NCBI RefSeq assembly: GCF_041296385.1
Contig: NW_027183804.1
Location: 1,426,001 to 1,490,000 of the forward strand
DNA from: Aphelocoma coerulescens
Lineage: Eukaryota; Chordata; Aves; Passeriformes; Corvidae
DNA: 64,000 nt
Reading direction: 5' to 3'
The notes under the pieces are model-generated. The model was not told where the DNA came from and did not search any database. It saw only the letters and a list, made by a program, of their open reading frames with translations. The translations under genes and the position numbers were made by a program. This document shows positions 1 through 10,959 of this stretch, piece after piece; the stretch's first letter is position 1, and each line of letters opens with the position of its first letter.

Positions 1-112
1 ATGGGACCTCTGGGTAAAGCTTGGGCAGACACAGGACTTCTCCCCATCTTGGATCCTGCGCTGGGAGATCAGCTCCGTGCTCCGGCCAAAGCTCTTCCCA
101 AAGAAGATCAGT
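1..112 (-). pseudogene. C2H2 zinc-finger relic, cut by window edge
   Basis: Read on the minus strand, this stretch encodes a finger-like track with GKSFGRS, then RRIQDGEKSC, then SFTQRSH. The order (GKSF core, helix, DGEK linker, next finger) is that of a C2H2 array. Both zinc-binding histidines of the first unit are replaced (QRRIQ where HRRIH is usual), and the second unit lacks its second cysteine region. It therefore cannot fold as normal fingers. It may be the degenerate first units of a longer array continuing left of the window, or a fully dead copy. It sits on the same side of an MHC IIB exon 1 as the intact zinc-finger gene near 49-50 kb does, so the two are probably parts of the same duplicated block. 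Confidence 0.55.
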
Positions 113-446
113 CCCCTGCCATGATGGAAACTTTGAGGTTCATCACACCCTTCCCACTCACCTGGAGGTCCCACCCCCCATCTTTCCCCTCCTCCCCCCT
201 TTTCCCATCATCCCCCATCTTCATCCACCAACCGACCTCACTAAGGGGAAGGATCTCACTCCCTTTTTCCACCCTCTCTCCACCATCCCCCTCTCCTTTC
301 TCATCTTCCTCCAAAACCGCCGTGTCCCATGTGCCTGGTTTGGGGCTCTCAGTCCCCTCTCCCACTCAGTTTGGGGAGTCCGATCCCCTTTTCATTGCTC
401 TCCCCCTCCTTCCAACAGGTCCCCCCTTTTCTCCCCCTCCCCTCAC

Positions 447-531
447 CCCAGAGCTCCTCGCCCGCGGCCGGGGGGGCTCCCAGCACCACCAGTGCCACCA
501 GTGCGGCCCCAGCTGCCCCCACACGCCCCAT
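447..531 (-). CDS. MHC class II beta, exon 1 (signal peptide), isolated
   Basis: The minus strand has an ATG opening MGRVGAAGAALVALVVLG, followed by APPAAGEEL and a clean GT donor (TGGG|GTGAGG). This is a class IIB leader: a short basic start, a hydrophobic core and the EEL junction to the beta-1 domain. The exon is 85 nt and ends in phase 1, as expected for this gene. In a complete gene it would target the beta chain to the ER for pairing with the alpha chain and peptide display. No beta-1 or beta-2 exon follows before the window edge. Instead, zinc-finger-like sequence lies about 340 bp downstream, so this is probably an orphan exon unless the rest lies further left. Confidence 0.7.
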
Positions 532-1180
532 GCCCAGCGCCGGGCGCTGCCGACAGCCCCAAAGCAGCCGCGCTGTGCCCTGGGGGGTCCCCAGAGCGGC
601 CCCGCCCCGCACGGCACTGGGAGCACCAGTCCGGACCAGTGCGGAGCGCGGGCGGGCGGCATCAGCCGTGCCCGGGCAGGGCCGGGCCCCGCGGGGCTCC
701 CGCCCGCACTCGGCCCCCGCCGGGACAGCGCGGGGGGGCCCGGCCTGGCCGCCCCCACCTCCCCCTCCCCAAATTCCGCTCCGGGGGGCGCTGGGGGCGG
801 GGGGGGCTCAGCTGCGGCCAGAGGTGCCGGAGCCACGTGTCCCCCGCTGCCAGCACCGCCCCCTCAGGATTAGGGGTGCCCCAAAACTCCCTCGGAGCTG
901 GCGGATACCCCGCAGGCGAGCTGCCCCTCCCCGGTCACCTGCGGGATGAGGGGCGCGATGCTCCCGGAGCCGAGAGCTGCGGACACAGAGAGCGATGGAT
1001 GCACGTGGAGGCTCCTCTTCCTGCTTCCTCTGGCCCGCCTCTTCCTCCCGCCCCGCCCCCTTTATCCGTCCTCTTCCTCCCGCTCCTGCTCCTCCAGCCG
1101 TCCTCCGTCCAGCCGCCGCTCTGGAGCGCAGCTGGAGGGCTCGATCCGAGCCGCGCCCCGCCCGTCCCTTGTGGGATACA
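460..1180. repeat. Direct duplication of the 51.75-52.83 kb block
   Basis: From 474 to about 915 the sequence matches 51766 to about 52207 with few changes. After that the match resumes at 918 against 52624. The left copy therefore lacks about 414 bp present on the right. The block includes MHC IIB exon 1 and the small 5' exon, in the same orientation in both copies. It is GC- and CpG-rich. Confidence 0.85.
939..976 (-). other. Candidate 5' non-coding exon, copy 1 of 3
   Basis: On the minus strand, 38 nt are framed by an acceptor (TGTCCGCAG) and a donor (CCGCAG|GTGACC). Near-identical exons occur at 52645-52682 and, more diverged, at 51116-51155. A TATA-like GATAAAGG lies upstream at about 1060. 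It could be an untranslated first or second exon of the zinc-finger family, since the third copy lies just upstream of the intact zinc-finger gene. Transcription is not shown. Confidence 0.4.
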
Positions 1181-1203
1181 CATCCTAAAGTCACCCCAAG
1201 ACA
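1167..1203 (-). mobile_element. Short LTR fragment of the ERVL-like family
   Basis: This is the reverse complement of the first about 36 nt of the LTRs at 10960 and 17049 (start TGTCTTGGGGTGAC), ending in AAGACA here. It is only a U3 tip. Confidence 0.5.
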
Positions 1204-1494
1204 CAGGCACAGAGAATTCAGTGGAAAGACTCCGAGAAATCTGCTCCCAGAGATCATTCCTGCTCACACGGACCCTTGTAGAAAGGGGACATCGTTCCAG
1301 GCAGCCTGTACTGAGCATGTGGCTCCTGAGCGGGGTTTGTTGTTTAGGAAACCTGCTCAGGCTTTTCCATTCTTTCCTTGCAAACAGGAAAACTTCTCCT
1401 GGGCCTGTGTGCAGGCAGAGCCCTGAGGAGAGCAGGTGGCACATGGTGCGCTGGGCTGGGACAGCCAGCTGCAGAGCTCAAGGGAAGAAGCCCA

Positions 1495-1705
1495 AAGTGG
1501 CACAATGGCTCCTTGCCTTCACATGCAACACCTGGGTCACAATGGTCTCCTTGATTCCATGAGGCCCCACTGTGTCACAATGGCTCCTTGGTTCCATGCG
1601 GTTCTGCAGTGTCACCATGGTCTCCTTTGATCCGCATTGTCATCATGGACAATTGGTTCCATGAGCCCCTGCAGTGTCACAAAGGCTCCTTGGTTCCATG
1701 AAGAA
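1495..1705 (+). repeat. Minisatellite, TTCCATGAGGCCCC family, small array
   Basis: Units of about 37-40 bp carry TGGTTCCATGAGGCC and GTGTCACAATGG. The same family forms the arrays at 6.1-7.3, 45.3 and 59.9-61.0 kb. Confidence 0.7.
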
Positions 1706-3049
1706 CACAAAAGCTTTGCATAAGCATTGAGCAACAGCTGCTGAACACAGCTGGCAACATCTGCTTGCATCAAAAGGGGGCTTCAAGCTGAGAATGGCAC
1801 CAGCAGCTTCCATCTGCAACAGACACCCAGGGAAAGGACAGGCACAGAGAATTCAGTGGAAAGACTCAGATAATTCTGCTCCCAGAGATCGTTCTGGCCC
1901 ATGGCACGGCTGCCATGGCTGTGAGGATGGCTCTGCTGCCGTTCCTGCCTTGGGGGAGGATGTGCTGCAGAGCGGGGCTGCCCTAGGCACCATCAGAGGG
2001 ACAGGGCAGGACGGCTCCTGCTGCCAGGGCCGGCTGCAGGCTCTGAAGGTGGGCAGCAGCCAGGGGTGCCCAGGGCTGTCCTGCAGAGCAGCTCCTGCAG
2101 CCCTGAGGGCTCTTTGCCAGGCCAGGGCATCTGCCACCTGCCAGGGGCAGCTCTCAGCCTGCCTGGGAGCTCCCCATGGGCTGTGGGGAGGAGTTGGAGG
2201 TGGAAGGAGCGACCCCCCTCAGGGCAGACTCCTCCTGCTGGGGAGGTGGTGCTGCATGGCCAGGGCTGCTCTCAGCTTTCTCCTCAAGGGAAGGGAAAGG
2301 GGCTCTCAGGTTTGTCTGTGTCACTGAGACTCCTGCACTGCTACCCTGGGGATCAGCAGCTCTGCCTCAGATCTCCCTCAGGAAGTGCCTCCTCACACTC
2401 CTCTGCCTGCAGACACCACCAGCAGCACCTTGGCTTGCAGCATCTCCCTTTGTCTGAGCTGCCCTTCAGGCCCTGCTGCCAGGGAGATGCCCCTGGGCAG
2501 TGCCCTGTGCTGGGAGGGCTCTGCAGGGCAGGGCTGAGCCCCCAGGGCTGGGCTGGGCTCTGGCAGCACTGGCAGGGACAAGCCTTGGACACAGAGGAAC
2601 AGCTGCCAGGAGGCACAACTGCAGGCAGCAGAGAGCCAGAGCAACCACAGCTGCACAGGGAAAGGGAGAAGGGTTTAGAGCAATGGTTTTGAAATTGGAG
2701 CCTTCAAAAAAGACTTTATTTTTCATTTTAAGTACAATCAGCCTGAAACAGAGGGAGGTGAAATGAGCAAAGGGCACCTGTGTGGGGACCAGCAGGTCCG
2801 ACTGCACTGGGGCACAGGGGGCCCTGTTTTCACTCAGGGCCCCCAGTGTTCAGGCTGAGAGCAATGCTGAGGATGAGGCAGCAGCACAAACCTGAGCTCA
2901 GAAATCAAAAAGCTTTGCTAAGTTCCCTCACATGAGGCGAAGTGGTTTTGCGGGAATTCCTAAGAAAATAGAATAGAATCGACTCAGGGGAATCTGTCCC
3001 AGCTTGTCAATGCCTTCTTCCAAGAGTCCACAATGCCCAGAGTGAAGAA
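1706..3049. other. No gene recognised
   Basis: GC-rich, CTG/CAG-skewed sequence without a supportable exon series. A stretch at about 1812-1890 repeats 1200-1260 (shared CACAGAGAATTCAGTGGAAA). The last part is the 5' flank of the olfactory receptor. Confidence 0.5.
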
Positions 3050-3976
3050 ATGTCCAACAGCAGCTCCATCAGCCACTTCCTCCTGCTGGCATTGGCAGAC
3101 ACGCGGCAGCTGCAGCTCCTGCACTTCTGCCTCTTCCTGGGCATCTCCCTGGCTGCCCTCCTGGCCAACGGCCTCATCATCAGCGCCGGAGCCTGCGGCC
3201 AGCACCTGCACAGCCCCATGTTCTTCTTCCTGCTCAGCCTGGCCCTCAGCGACCTGGGCTCCATCTGCACCACTGTCCCCAAGGCCATGCACAATTCCCT
3301 CTGCGGCACCAGGCACATCTCCTACTCAGCATGTGCTGCTCAGCTCTTTCTGCTTCTCTTCTTCATGGGAGCAGAGTATTTCCTCCTCACCATCATGTGC
3401 TACGACCTCTACGTGTCCATCTGCAAAGCCCTGCACTACGGGACCCCCCTGGGCAGCAGAGCTTGTGCCCACATGGCAGCAGCTGCCTGGGCCAGTGCCT
3501 TTCTCTACGCTCTCATGCACACGGCCAATACATTTTCCCTGCCCCTGTGCCAGGGCAATGCCCTGGGCCAGTTCTTCTGGGAAATCCCACACATCCTCAA
3601 GCTCTCCTGCTCCAAATCCTACCTCAGGGAACTTGGGCTCATCGCTGTCAGTGTCTGGTGTTTGGCTGTTTTGTGTTCATTGTTTTCTCCTATGTGCAGA
3701 TCTTCAGGGCCGTGCTGAGGATCCCCTCTGAGCAGGGCCGGCACAAAGCCTTTTCCACGTGCCTCCCTCACGTGGCCGTGCTCTCTCTGTTCCTCAGCAC
3801 TGGCTTTTTTCCTACCTGAAGCTCCCCTTTCATCTTGTCCATCCCTGGATGTGGCACTGTCAGTTCTGTACTTGGTGGTGCCTCCAGCCCTGAACCCCCT
3901 CATCTACAGCCTGAGGAACCAGGAGCTCAGGGATGCCCTGAGGAAAAGGATCACGGCTGGTTTTCAGCAGCAATAA
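3050..3976 (+). pseudogene. Olfactory receptor, OR14-like, frameshifted
   Basis: A seven-transmembrane odorant GPCR of the avian gamma-c (family 14-like) type. The frame opens at MSNSSS (an N-glycosylation site), runs through TM2 (PMFFFLL), the TM3/IC2 motif CYDLYVS (usual form YDxYVAIC) and on to TM5, then is lost near 3650. The rest of the receptor continues in other frames: TM6 with KAFSTCLPH, and a further shift near 3800 just before TM7. The N-terminal frame ends in a stop near 3716. Compared with the mirror copy at 63.1-64 kb, small deletions explain both shifts. The TM1 motif GN is changed to AN here. It cannot make a full receptor. The former stop codon lies inside an AATAAA. Confidence 0.9.
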
Positions 3977-3977
3977 A

Positions 3978-5655
3978 CTCTCATTCTCCTGCAGAGCTGC
4001 TCTGATGTGACTCATTAACTCCCACTCTGTGTCCAGTGTTTGTTGCTGCTGACACAGGTGTTACAATGCTGTGAATTTGTTCTCACAAAAATCTTTGTCT
4101 GTTCCAGTTTTAATTTGGTATTTGCCTTTTCCGTGTGACCCAGAGACTATATAAACAGGGAGCTGCACTACAGTATGTGTGTGCTGGAACAAAAGAAAGA
4201 GCCCTGTGTTGTCTTGTTTCCCTGACATCTTTCCTCCCTGACTTCTCTGGAGCTGCAGGGTCGGTGCCTCTGGGCAGAGCTGGGGGAGAAAAGAGTCCCA
4301 GCAGGAGGGCACTGCCAGGGAGCCCCAGGGCTTCTCCTCCGTAACTCCTCTTCCTTCCCTTCCACACTCCCCTGCAGAGCCCCTGCGTTGGTTTCAGGCC
4401 TCAGTGCTCTGTCAGCTGGGTCCCAGTCCTGCTGTGTGACTGCCCGGGGGCTGCAGGCAGGGACAGGCCGTGGGCACTGCTGGGACAGAGCTGGGCTCTG
4501 CAGCAGCATTTCCATCATGCGAGGGCATCTCCCCAGTGCAGGGCCTGAAAGCTTCAATCTCCTTCCCAGTTTTGTCTCCAGGATGTGCCCAACGCAGCGC
4601 CCTGGAGAGGAAACCAGCCCTGAGCAGCAAAGGGTGGCAGTGCTCAGGGTGGGGGCACCCAGCAGTGCCCTGGCAAAGCCAGCGCCGCTGCCAGCAGGGG
4701 CCTCTCTGCCCAGCTCACAGAGGTTGTTCTTCCCTCCATGGAGGGACATCCAGGGACCGGGTCAGGGCTCCGTGTTTGCAGTGCACGGACAAGACACAGC
4801 CCTGAACACCCTGTGTGTGGGGGGGGACATAAACCCAGCGAGCACAAACACCTTCAGCTGTTCCTGGAGTTCCCGGAGAGTGCCGTCCCCTGGGAACCCC
4901 CTGGATGCGGGGCTGGGATGAGCTCCTGTGCACAGAGCTCCCCGTGCCCATCCCTGCGGCCGTGGGGCACGTCGGGCAGGGACAGGGCAGGGTGACACCC
5001 GCAGGGCTGAGCTCCCTGCCAGGCTCTGGCAGCGGCAGCAGAGCCCAGGGAGCCCCTGCCCGTGCTGCAATGAACTGTCTGTGAGCGTGCCAGGGAAGGA
5101 CTCGTGTCCCTGAGCAGCCCTGGGGCTGTGAGCAGGGCATGAGCCCAGCTCAGGGCTGGGCACCCGACAGAGCCCTGACACTTCTGGGTGTGCCCATAAG
5201 AGAAGGCTTGGGCAAGGTGACCCTGGTGAAACCTCTCAGTCCATCAAGTGACAACCAAGTGTCTCTGGCACTGTCCCTCCCCAGCCAGGCACCAGGAGAA
5301 AAGAAGCTGAGAAAACTGTGGGTCACCATAAGGAGAGGTTAATGGTTGGGGCAGGGAAGTAAAGAGCAAAGGCCAAATGCAGAAGCAAAGCAACCACAGG
5401 GAGGCAAGAATTCAGTGCATGGAGTGGCTGCTTTGAAAGACAAATGGATCAATACAGAAAATCCAGACACCCTCTGGCCCCCTTCCTTTCCCCAGTTCAT
5501 TGCTGACCATGACGTCCCATGGAATGGGAGATCCCTTGGGTCAGTCCAGCCCAGCTGTCCCCTCCCTGTGCCCTCGGGAACACTTGCCCACCCCCAGCCC
5601 ATGGTTTGGGGGGGCTGCAGGGACGCCTCATGCGGGGCCAGCCCTGCTCAGGGAC
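3978..5655. other. Intergenic part of the left arm, no gene
   Basis: A core-promoter-like TATATAAAC occurs near 4147 on the plus strand and is conserved in the mirror arm. Short open frames over the rest have no recognisable protein features, and both arms carry the same ones. I see no gene. Confidence 0.4.
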
Positions 5656-5659
5656 AGCC

Positions 5660-5815
5660 AAAGCCTTGGGCTGGGACCAACCCCGCTGCAGCCACGAGTG
5701 CCAAGCACAGCAGCCCAGGGGCTGCTCTGGGCAAAGGCAACTCCAGCCCAGCCACAGCCCGGCCAAGGGGGCTCAGGGGGCTCTTCCCACCTCTGTCATT
5801 CCACGATTCCAAGAA
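5660..5815 (-). mobile_element. CR1 LINE 3' fragment (candidate)
   Basis: Read on the minus strand, GAATCGTGGAATGACAGAGG matches the usual CR1 tail phrase around GAATCATGGAATCACAGAGG. The mirror copy lies at 61285-61440. Confidence 0.45.
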
Positions 5816-6124
5816 TCTTCTACCTGCAGAGCTCAGTGTCGACACAAGTGACAGAGAGGCAGAAGCAGAGCTATAAAATGCACCAGTACAAACACAGCAG
5901 CTCCTGTGAGGAATGAACCCTCCCAGGGCAGCGCTGGGGCAGGAAAAGCACCCAGAGGGAGGATGAGCTCAGGGCATGTGTGTGTGTCCAAGGCACAGAG
6001 GGGCAGGAGAAGCACCCAGAGGGAGGATGAGCTCAGGGCATGTGTGTGTGTCCAAGGCACAGAGGGTGAGGCTGGGCAGAGGTCAGGGCAGGGCTGGCAG
6101 TGGCAGGGCAGAGCCGGGGACAGC

Positions 6125-7298
6125 GAGATTGTCCATTGGGACACAGCAGAGCCTCATGGAACTCAGCAGGCCACTGTGCCAACATGGAATCTCATGGAAA
6201 CACGGCTCCACTTTGACCAAGTGGGGCCTCATGGGACACCGGTGCCACTGGGCCATTGCCAGCTCCTGTGGAATCCAGTGTCCATTGGGACACAGCGCAG
6301 CCTCAGGGCAACCTGGAGACCACTGTGGGGCAAAGGAATCTCATGGAACCAAGGGTCACTTGTGACAGAGAGGGGCCCCATGGAACACAAGGGCCACAAA
6401 AACATTGCCAGCCCGAGTAGAAACAAGGTGCCATTGTGGCAGAGCAAGGCCTCGTGGGACCTAGGGGAGCACAGGGTCACAATGGATTCTCATGGGACCA
6501 AGGCCCCATTGGGACAAAGCGCGGCCGCATGGAAGGAAAGCCGGTGCCACTGGACATCTGCAGCCTTGGAGGAAGCAAGTGTCCACTGTGACACAGCACA
6601 GCCTGATGGATCCCAGGAGAGCACAGTGACGCCAGGGAATCTTGGGGAACCAAGTCTCAGCTGTTACAAAGAGGGGCCTCATGGCACCCAGGAGACCATT
6701 GTGACACCGTGGAATCTCATGGAAGCAAATGTCCACTGTCCCATGGTGTGGCCTCAATAGAGCACTGGAGACCATTGTGGCACAGGGGGAAAATATGGAA
6801 CAAAGGCTCCTGAGGGACACAGCAGGGCCTCATGGAATCCAAGAGAGCATTTTGATGGAATGGAAACTCATGGAACCAAGTGTGCACTGTTTTACAGCGG
6901 GGCCTCATGGCACCCAGGACACCACTGTGACACAATGGAATCTTGGGGAACAAAGTGTCACCTTCAAACACAGCGGGGCCTCGTGGAAGCCAGGTGCCAC
7001 TTGGACATTGCCAGGGCACGTGGATCTCAGTGTCCACTGTGACACAGCACAGCCCCATGGAACTCAGCAGGCCATTGTGACAACATGGAATCTCATGGAT
7101 CCAAGGCTCTGCTTTGACAAGGCGGGGCCTCAGAGGACGCAGGTGCCACTGGGCCATTGCCAGCTCCTGTGGAATCCAGTGTCCATTGGGACACAGCGCA
7201 GCCTCAGGGCAACCTGGGGACCAGTGTGGGGCAATGGAATCTCATGGAACCAAGGGTCACTTGTGACAGAGAGGGGCCCCATGGAACACAAGGGCCAC
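6125..7298 (-). repeat. Minisatellite array, dimeric 37-40 bp units
   Basis: About 1.2 kb of degenerate tandem units alternate between forms with GGAATCTCATGGAACCAAG and GTCCACTGTGACACAGC. A pair makes a period of about 75 bp. The array is mirrored at 59.88-61.05 kb. Open frames across it arise from the repeat and differ between the arms, so no protein is proposed. Confidence 0.85.
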
Positions 7299-8335
7299 TG
7301 TCATGGTTTGACACTGTTTAAAATACCAGGTAGCCACAAAAATCGTTAACGAAGGAATCATGAGTTGAGATAAGGATTGGGAGAAAAACATTCTAAGTTC
7401 AAAACAGGCTCAAACTTAAAGGTATAAAGTAAATTTATTATTAACAGAGTAGGATAATGAGGAAGAAAAGAAGCCTTTCAAACACCTTTTTTCCCCTCCA
7501 TCCCCTCCCTCTTTCCCTCCGACAGCGCACGGAGACAGGGCCTGGGAGTGATTAAGCCAGTTCATCACTCGAGATCTTTCTTCAGGTCCCTCAGGGAGGG
7601 GAGTCTCTTTCTTCTGGTGTGCCATGGGCTCCTTCCCACGGGAGACAGTTCTCTGTGCACTTCTCCAGCATGTTTCTAATTTCACGAGTATCAGTCCCGC
7701 CCAGCCTGCTGTAACCTGAGTCCCTCCCACGGGCAAAACAGCCTTCCCAAAACTGCAGGCGTGGGTCATTAGTCCATGGGGTGGAGTCTTTTAAGGATCA
7801 GCTGCTTCAGTTTGGAAGCAAGGGCCCTCTTTCTCTGTCTCTGGAAGCAGGAGCCCTCTCTCCCTGTTCAGGTCTCCCCCTGGATTACAGCTTTTGTAGC
7901 ATCCACCCGCTCTGGCGTGAGCACCTTTTCCCACGGGCTGGGAGTGGATCTCTGCATCCCCCGTGGACTTCATGGATCCCAGGGAGACAGTTTGTTTTAT
8001 CCCAGTCCTCACCACGGCTTGCAGAGAAAATCCCGACTCCCACCCTGGGAGCATCTCCTGCCCCTCTTTCTTTCCACTGACCTTGGTGCTGCCAAGTTGT
8101 CTTTCTCTACAAGTCCTCACTTCCTCCTCTTTCTACAACTAGGAGGAAAAAACTGCTGCTCGTAAATGATGTGTAAACATGTTAAGAATAACCTTTCTAT
8201 GCAGGTATTAACTAGTTAACATTATAACTGGGGTCAAAGTTACAAGATGCTAATATAGCTTGAGTTATAAGATACCGGTATAATCTGGATCATAACCTCC
8301 TGTACAATGTAATAGCTGGTACAGGGTTAACTGCT
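7299..8335 (-). mobile_element. Solo LTR, minus orientation
   Basis: On the minus strand the element ends in AAACCATGACA. It has a polyadenylation signal (AATAAA) close to ACTTTATACCTTTAAG, and beyond it the R/U5-like tail up to 7299. The other end is set only roughly, near 8335. No coding part is attached. The same LTR occupies the mirror arm, so it was there before the arms were duplicated or it has been homogenised. Confidence 0.55.
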
Positions 8336-8343
8336 GCTCCTAA

Positions 8344-8661
8344 GTGCCATTGCCACCAAATGCCCCCAGTTGCAGGATTTCTGCAGGGTTTCGCAGCACG
8401 GAGAAGTTGATTTGGTCTCGGTGCTGCCCCGGGCAATCGTTTGCCGTGTTTGCCCTGCCGGCCCCGTGGCCCCGCTGCCCCTGCGCGGGCGGTCGCAGCC
8501 GCCGTTCAGCGCCTCTCTTCATGCGGGCGCTGAGAAGGAGAAGCCGCCGCCGCCGCCCCGGCCTTTCTGCTCGCAGCGCGGCTGGCTAACAGCGGCCAGG
8601 CAGGCCAAGCTCGCCGCTTCATCCGTCCTCGCTCGCTCACTGGGCTTGGGGAGATCCTTGG
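8344..8661 (+). promoter_or_regulatory. CpG-rich block with exon-like donor
   Basis: The block is dense in CpG with GCCGCC runs. It ends in a strong splice donor (TCCTTG|GTAAGTG) on the plus strand. This resembles a housekeeping-type first exon and promoter. No downstream coding exon was recognised in either arm. It could belong to an unknown transcript, or be LTR-derived. Confidence 0.35.
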
Positions 8662-9168
8662 TAAGTGATGCCCGGGAAGCCTGTGAAAACAGGAGTCAAT
8701 CTGATTTTACCACTCGTGTGCTGTAATGCAGCCTCCAAAAGGAGCGATGCTTTTCTGCACCTGTGCACACACGTGTCTAAAGCACGTGAATCCTCCATTA
8801 GCTCCACATTCATTCTGAGGCTTTGCACCCAACTGTTGATTTGGTCCTGATGTTGCTCATTTTAGCTTCAATGGTTGCAAAACAAAGCAGATCAGAGGAA
8901 ACAAGTAATACAAAATTTTTTAAAAAACCAAGAACACCCACTGACAGCACTGCAGAAGATTTTTTTCTAGTATAGTTTTTTATTAAATCTTCTGTCAGTA
9001 GATATGTTCCTCCTAATTCCTTTATGCCTTTTGAACCACAGCTATTTATCATTATTCCTTTTTAGTATTTATTATGCTTTTAAATCCCGTGTATAACAGG
9101 CTGATGCAATCAGAAGTAGTCTCCTATCGCAAATAGACTGAAAAACTCACTTCTTCATCCCAAAGAGA

Positions 9169-9258
9169 CTAAAGCCGGTGTGTTTGGCGTCCCATCTCCC
9201 ACAGCCGGTCCCGGTATCTCCGCAGGGGATTTCTGCCCTGGGGCAGCCCCGTGGCCAT
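9169..9258 (-). CDS. 29-codon open frame, possible exon-borne small ORF
   Basis: An ATG in good Kozak context (CACCATGG) follows an acceptor-like TTTCAG. The frame opens MATGLPQGRNP, continues with a basic RRYRDRL and ends after 29 codons. The mirror copy keeps the frame with three replacements. The product is unknown and it may not be translated. Confidence 0.2.
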   Translation of the reverse strand: MATGLPQGRNPLRRYRDRLWEMGRQTHRL

Positions 9259-9279
9259 GGTGACACCCTGAAACATAGA

Positions 9280-9978
9280 TTTAAAAGAAACATAAAGATT
9301 TTAGTTATAGGCTAGCTGTGTTGAAATGAGTTAGAATAAGAAAGAATTTGAGCTGGACTAGAGTTAATTAAACTAATTAAGAGAAAATAATAAGAGATTT
9401 GAAATGGTTTTTAAGATGTTAGTAATTGATTACGGAATAATTGATGATCTGTCATTTGTATGTTTAGCTGTGCTTAGAATGAGGAACAGAAATATTGATC
9501 AGTTGGTGTAGGGAACAAGGACAATTCCCAATTTCCTCCCTCTGTGGGAACCTATTCAAAAGTCAGGCAAGAGGAAATTGGGAGGTCACTAAAGTAATTA
9601 AGGTTGTTAAAGTTCAGAAAGGCAAAAAAGGTCCAAGTGAGGGAGATGAGCTTACTTCATCTGTCTGGGACCACCGACCCAATTCGAGAGCAGCGACTCA
9701 ATTCAGAGCACGCACTGCGCATGCTTAATGCCATTAAAGCTCATTTCCATACGAAGCGGAGAATGGGAGGGGTCACTGTTAGAAATATGTATTTGTAGTT
9801 TGGATATTCATCACTTTTGTGGCTAAATGAACTCTGTAACCGTTCATACCTGGGCACTGCGCATTAGGAAGCTGTTCCACGCCGCTGTCCGGCGCCAATA
9901 AATCATTCACTTTCTAACTCTCACCTGTTAGAGAGCTTTTGTCTGTCTCAGCTGGATATCGATATGAGATCGATATTC
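9280..9978 (+). mobile_element. Solo LTR, plus orientation
   Basis: A late AATAAATCATTCACTTTC polyadenylation signal, a CA-containing R region and a U5-like tail (TTGTCTGTCTCAGC) give an LTR signature. The boundaries are approximate. The mirror copy is at about 57190-57900. Confidence 0.5.
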
Positions 9979-10059
9979 ACATCTTGGTAAATCAAGCCCC
10001 GAGCACGGACACTGGGGCCGGTGTGCAAAGGCGTTTGGGGCTGCACGGACGTTCTTTAG

Positions 10060-10262
10060 CAGCAATGTTTGTCTTTATTCTCTCTGTCTTTTCTCTCTCT
10101 ATCTTTCCTCTCACTCTATTCTCTTTCTTATCGTCTCTCTTTTCCCTCCTCTCTTTATTCCCTCTCTCTTTACTCTCACTCTATTCTCTTTCTTCTTATC
10201 GTCTCTCTCTTTCCCCCCCTCTTTATTCCCTCTCTCTTCACTCTCTCTAGTCTCTTTCTGGA
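10060..10262 (+). repeat. CT-rich microsatellite
   Basis: TCTCTCTTT/TCTCTT tract of about 200 bp. The mirrored GA tract in the right arm is at 56866-57112. Confidence 0.9.
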
Positions 10263-10510
10263 GAAAATGAATACAAAAGCTGAATTTTTTAGCAATATAA
10301 TATTGAACATTTATTAGTTGAACAAAGGCAAATCACAGCGCTGGGGCGCTTGGCAATATTGCCAGAGGCGCCCTCCATTCATTTCACTGTGGACTTAAGG
10401 ACTCTCTTAAACTGTTCCATATTCATTAAGCCCAGAAAGTCATTTACACTTCACTCAACTTTCCCCCTCTCCGGTCTCTGCCCCTTCCCCCAGCACGCCG
10501 CCGCCTCGGT
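10263..10510 (-). mobile_element. LTR-like fragment
   Basis: On the minus strand AATAAATGTTCAATATTATA resembles an LTR polyadenylation region. The element ends at the palindrome junction. Confidence 0.35.
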
Positions 10511-10684
10511 GCTTGGGATCGCTTCAGAACTGAAGGCAGGCACCCCCCTCCGGTGCCTCCCCAGTCTCCAGCCTCATTTGCAGCTGCCAGTTCCCTTGGG
10601 AGGTGTGAGTTCTGAGGAGAGAACAGTCTTCCTGGGATCCACGCGGTTTGTCTTCTTTGTTCCTCTGAGATATCTCGGTTCCTG

Positions 10685-10959
10685 GCTCTGTAGTTTCTCA
10701 GCTCAAAAGACATTTATTACCATGTGTTTATAGAGAAATAAAACGATGTAATAGAAGGAAAAAAGAAAAAAAACCCTAAAAGTAAAATAGATTTTACAGT
10801 AAAATAGCATAAAATTATTATGGGAATAAAAAGAAAATAATGGCAGAGGTCATTCCGTTCGGACTTTGGGTCTCTTCTCCAAGCTCCGAGCTGGGTCTGA
10901 GCCAAGAACCGGTGGGCTGGGACAGATATCGCTGCTGAGGGGCTGAATATTTCCGAAAC
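10685..10959 (+). mobile_element. LTR fragment, family X, copy 1
   Basis: AAGTAAAATAGATT, AATAGCATAAAAT and GGACTTTGGGTCTCTTCT are shared with 56440-56600 (same orientation) and 54364-54560 (inverted). The copy is interrupted at CCGAAAC by the 5' LTR of the ERVL-like provirus. Confidence 0.6.

Larger units (their letters stand above)
3114..10512 (+). repeat. Left arm of about 7.4-kb inverted repeat
   Basis: The reverse complement of 56603-64000 matches this arm end to end: olfactory receptor, minisatellite, LTRs, CpG-rich block and CT tract in mirrored order. Differences are scattered substitutions and small indels, and the lengths agree within a few bases. The inner junction falls in GCCGCCTCGG near 10510. 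The outer end is beyond the right window edge. The spacer is about 46 kb. Confidence 0.92.

Noticed and set aside
5906..6760. Open frame through the left minisatellite
   Set aside because: It results from the tandem repeat period and is not kept at the same length in the mirror arm.
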